From the NCBI GenBank assembly GCA_028291285.1, contig JAQGIJ010000533.1, forward strand, positions 1 to 7,296: 7,296 nucleotides of DNA. Reading direction: 5' to 3'. The notes under the pieces were generated by a model. It had not been told where the DNA came from and did not search any database. It saw only the letters and a list, made by a program, of their open reading frames with translations. Origin of the DNA: Phenylobacterium sp. GTDB lineage: Bacteria; Pseudomonadota; Alphaproteobacteria; Caulobacterales; Caulobacteraceae. Below are positions 7,032 through 7,296 of the stretch, piece after piece. Each line of letters opens with the position of its first letter. Position 1 is the first letter of the stretch. Made by a program: the position numbers and the translations under genes.

Positions 7032-7058
7032 ACACTGTCAATTCCTAAGCAACAGTGT
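7032..7058. promoter_or_regulatory. Inverted repeat ACACTGT-N13-ACAGTGT, possible operator or hairpin
   Basis: Perfect 7-base arms at 7032-7038 and 7052-7058 are separated by 13 bases, giving half-site centres 20 bases apart, about two helical turns. That suits a dimeric regulator. A minus-strand TTGACA (7041-7036) overlaps the first arm. A run of six T (7062-7067) starts four bases after the second arm, so the rightward RNA would look like a weak terminator, but no rightward gene precedes it. I cannot name a regulator. Confidence 0.45.
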
Positions 7059-7198
7059 GACTTTTTTCGCACGCCCGCGGCGCTCCTCTTGATGACCGCT
7101 CAGGATTGATTGACGGTTTCGACCAAGCAATGGAGCCTCTGCGGACGCGCGCCAGAGACACAATCTGGGAACAGACGCGATCACCGGGAGGAGACACG

Positions 7199-7296
7199 AT
7201 GCATTTGCGCAAGCGGCTTTTGTGCGGGGCTATGGTGCTCGCTGCCTCGACCGCGGCTGGCGGCGGGATTGCGGCGGCGCAGGCGGGACCGTCCGA
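7199..7296 (+). CDS. Exported protein, N-terminal signal peptide only (partial gene)
   Basis: The ATG at 7199-7201 follows a strong GGGAGGAG site, about 6 bases upstream, and the frame stays open to the window end, giving 32 codons. The peptide has a basic start (RKR at 4-6), a hydrophobic Ala/Gly/Leu core at about 7-26, and a signal-peptidase I style AQA at 27-29, so the product is exported to the periplasm or outer membrane. The mature part is outside the window. Long alanine-rich leaders ending in AQA are common on TonB-dependent receptors of this bacterial group, so that is a guess, not a call. Cys9 is too early and has no lipobox, so a lipoprotein is unlikely. Confidence 0.7.
   Translation, partial: MHLRKRLLCGAMVLAASTAAGGGIAAAQAGPS

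Larger units (their letters stand above)
6834..7198. other. 365-base intergenic control region between divergent genes
   Basis: The stretch lies between the start of the leftward CoA-transferase and the start of the rightward gene at 7199. No convincing gene is seen: frames open through it are Arg/Pro/Gly-rich and lack family features. It holds a candidate leftward promoter, an operator-like inverted repeat in a locally AT-richer patch (about 7032-7067), and a 9-base direct repeat, TCAATTCCT, at 6970-6978 and 7038-7046. The last bases before 7199 carry a strong ribosome-binding site, GGGAGGAG. Confidence 0.7.

Noticed and set aside
5679..7109. A 476-codon plus-strand open frame
   Set aside because: It is the antisense shadow of the CoA-transferase gene, with no recognisable motif and biased composition.
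7110..7138. TTGACG at 7110-7115 as a promoter for the gene at 7199
   Set aside because: The bases 16-19 positions downstream (around GAGCCT) do not resemble a -10 element.

Overview
The window is GC-rich DNA with dense coding. The gene types suggest an alphaproteobacterium, with Caulobacterales (Phenylobacterium/Caulobacter-like) as my best guess: a TonB-dependent receptor under a cobalamin riboswitch, CaiB/BaiF and SDR enzymes of acyl-CoA or xenobiotic metabolism, and GC-only hairpins between convergent genes. This placement is an inference from style, not a database match.

Layout. (1) Positions 1-3190 hold a leftward three-gene cluster. In transcription order it is a double-domain SMP-30/gluconolactonase-like protein (3190-1280), a short-chain dehydrogenase/reductase homologue (1219-419), and the N-terminal part of a class I SAM-dependent methyltransferase of the leucine-carboxyl-methyltransferase type (276 to beyond position 1). 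(2) Positions 3191-3619 are a divergent control region. It holds a sigma70-like promoter, a full cobalamin (B12) riboswitch, and a spacer in which a short stem could hide the ribosome-binding site of the next gene. (3) Positions 3620-5563 encode a BtuB-type outer-membrane vitamin B12 receptor reading rightward. (4) A perfect GC-rich hairpin separates it from a convergent leftward CaiB/BaiF CoA-transferase (6833-5601). (5) A 365-base non-coding stretch follows, with an operator-like inverted repeat. The window ends in the signal peptide of another rightward gene (7199 onward).

How the genes work together. The clearest regulatory unit is riboswitch plus btuB: high intracellular cobalamin should shut down synthesis of its own importer. 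The leftward SMP-30/SDR/methyltransferase cluster and the CoA-transferase look like accessory catabolic genes, but no substrate can be read from the sequence.

Most notable oddities. The SDR homologue keeps its nucleotide-binding fold motifs but lacks three of the four catalytic tetrad residues (Asn to Lys126, Tyr to Pro167, Lys to Gln171; Ser154 kept). Its upstream neighbour is a fusion of two SMP-30 propellers in which the N-terminal copy has lost the expected metal ligands while the C-terminal copy keeps all of them. Two adjacent co-directional genes with eroded catalytic sites are the best candidates here for unusual biology. I see no CRISPR array, tRNA, rRNA, transposase or other mobile element.
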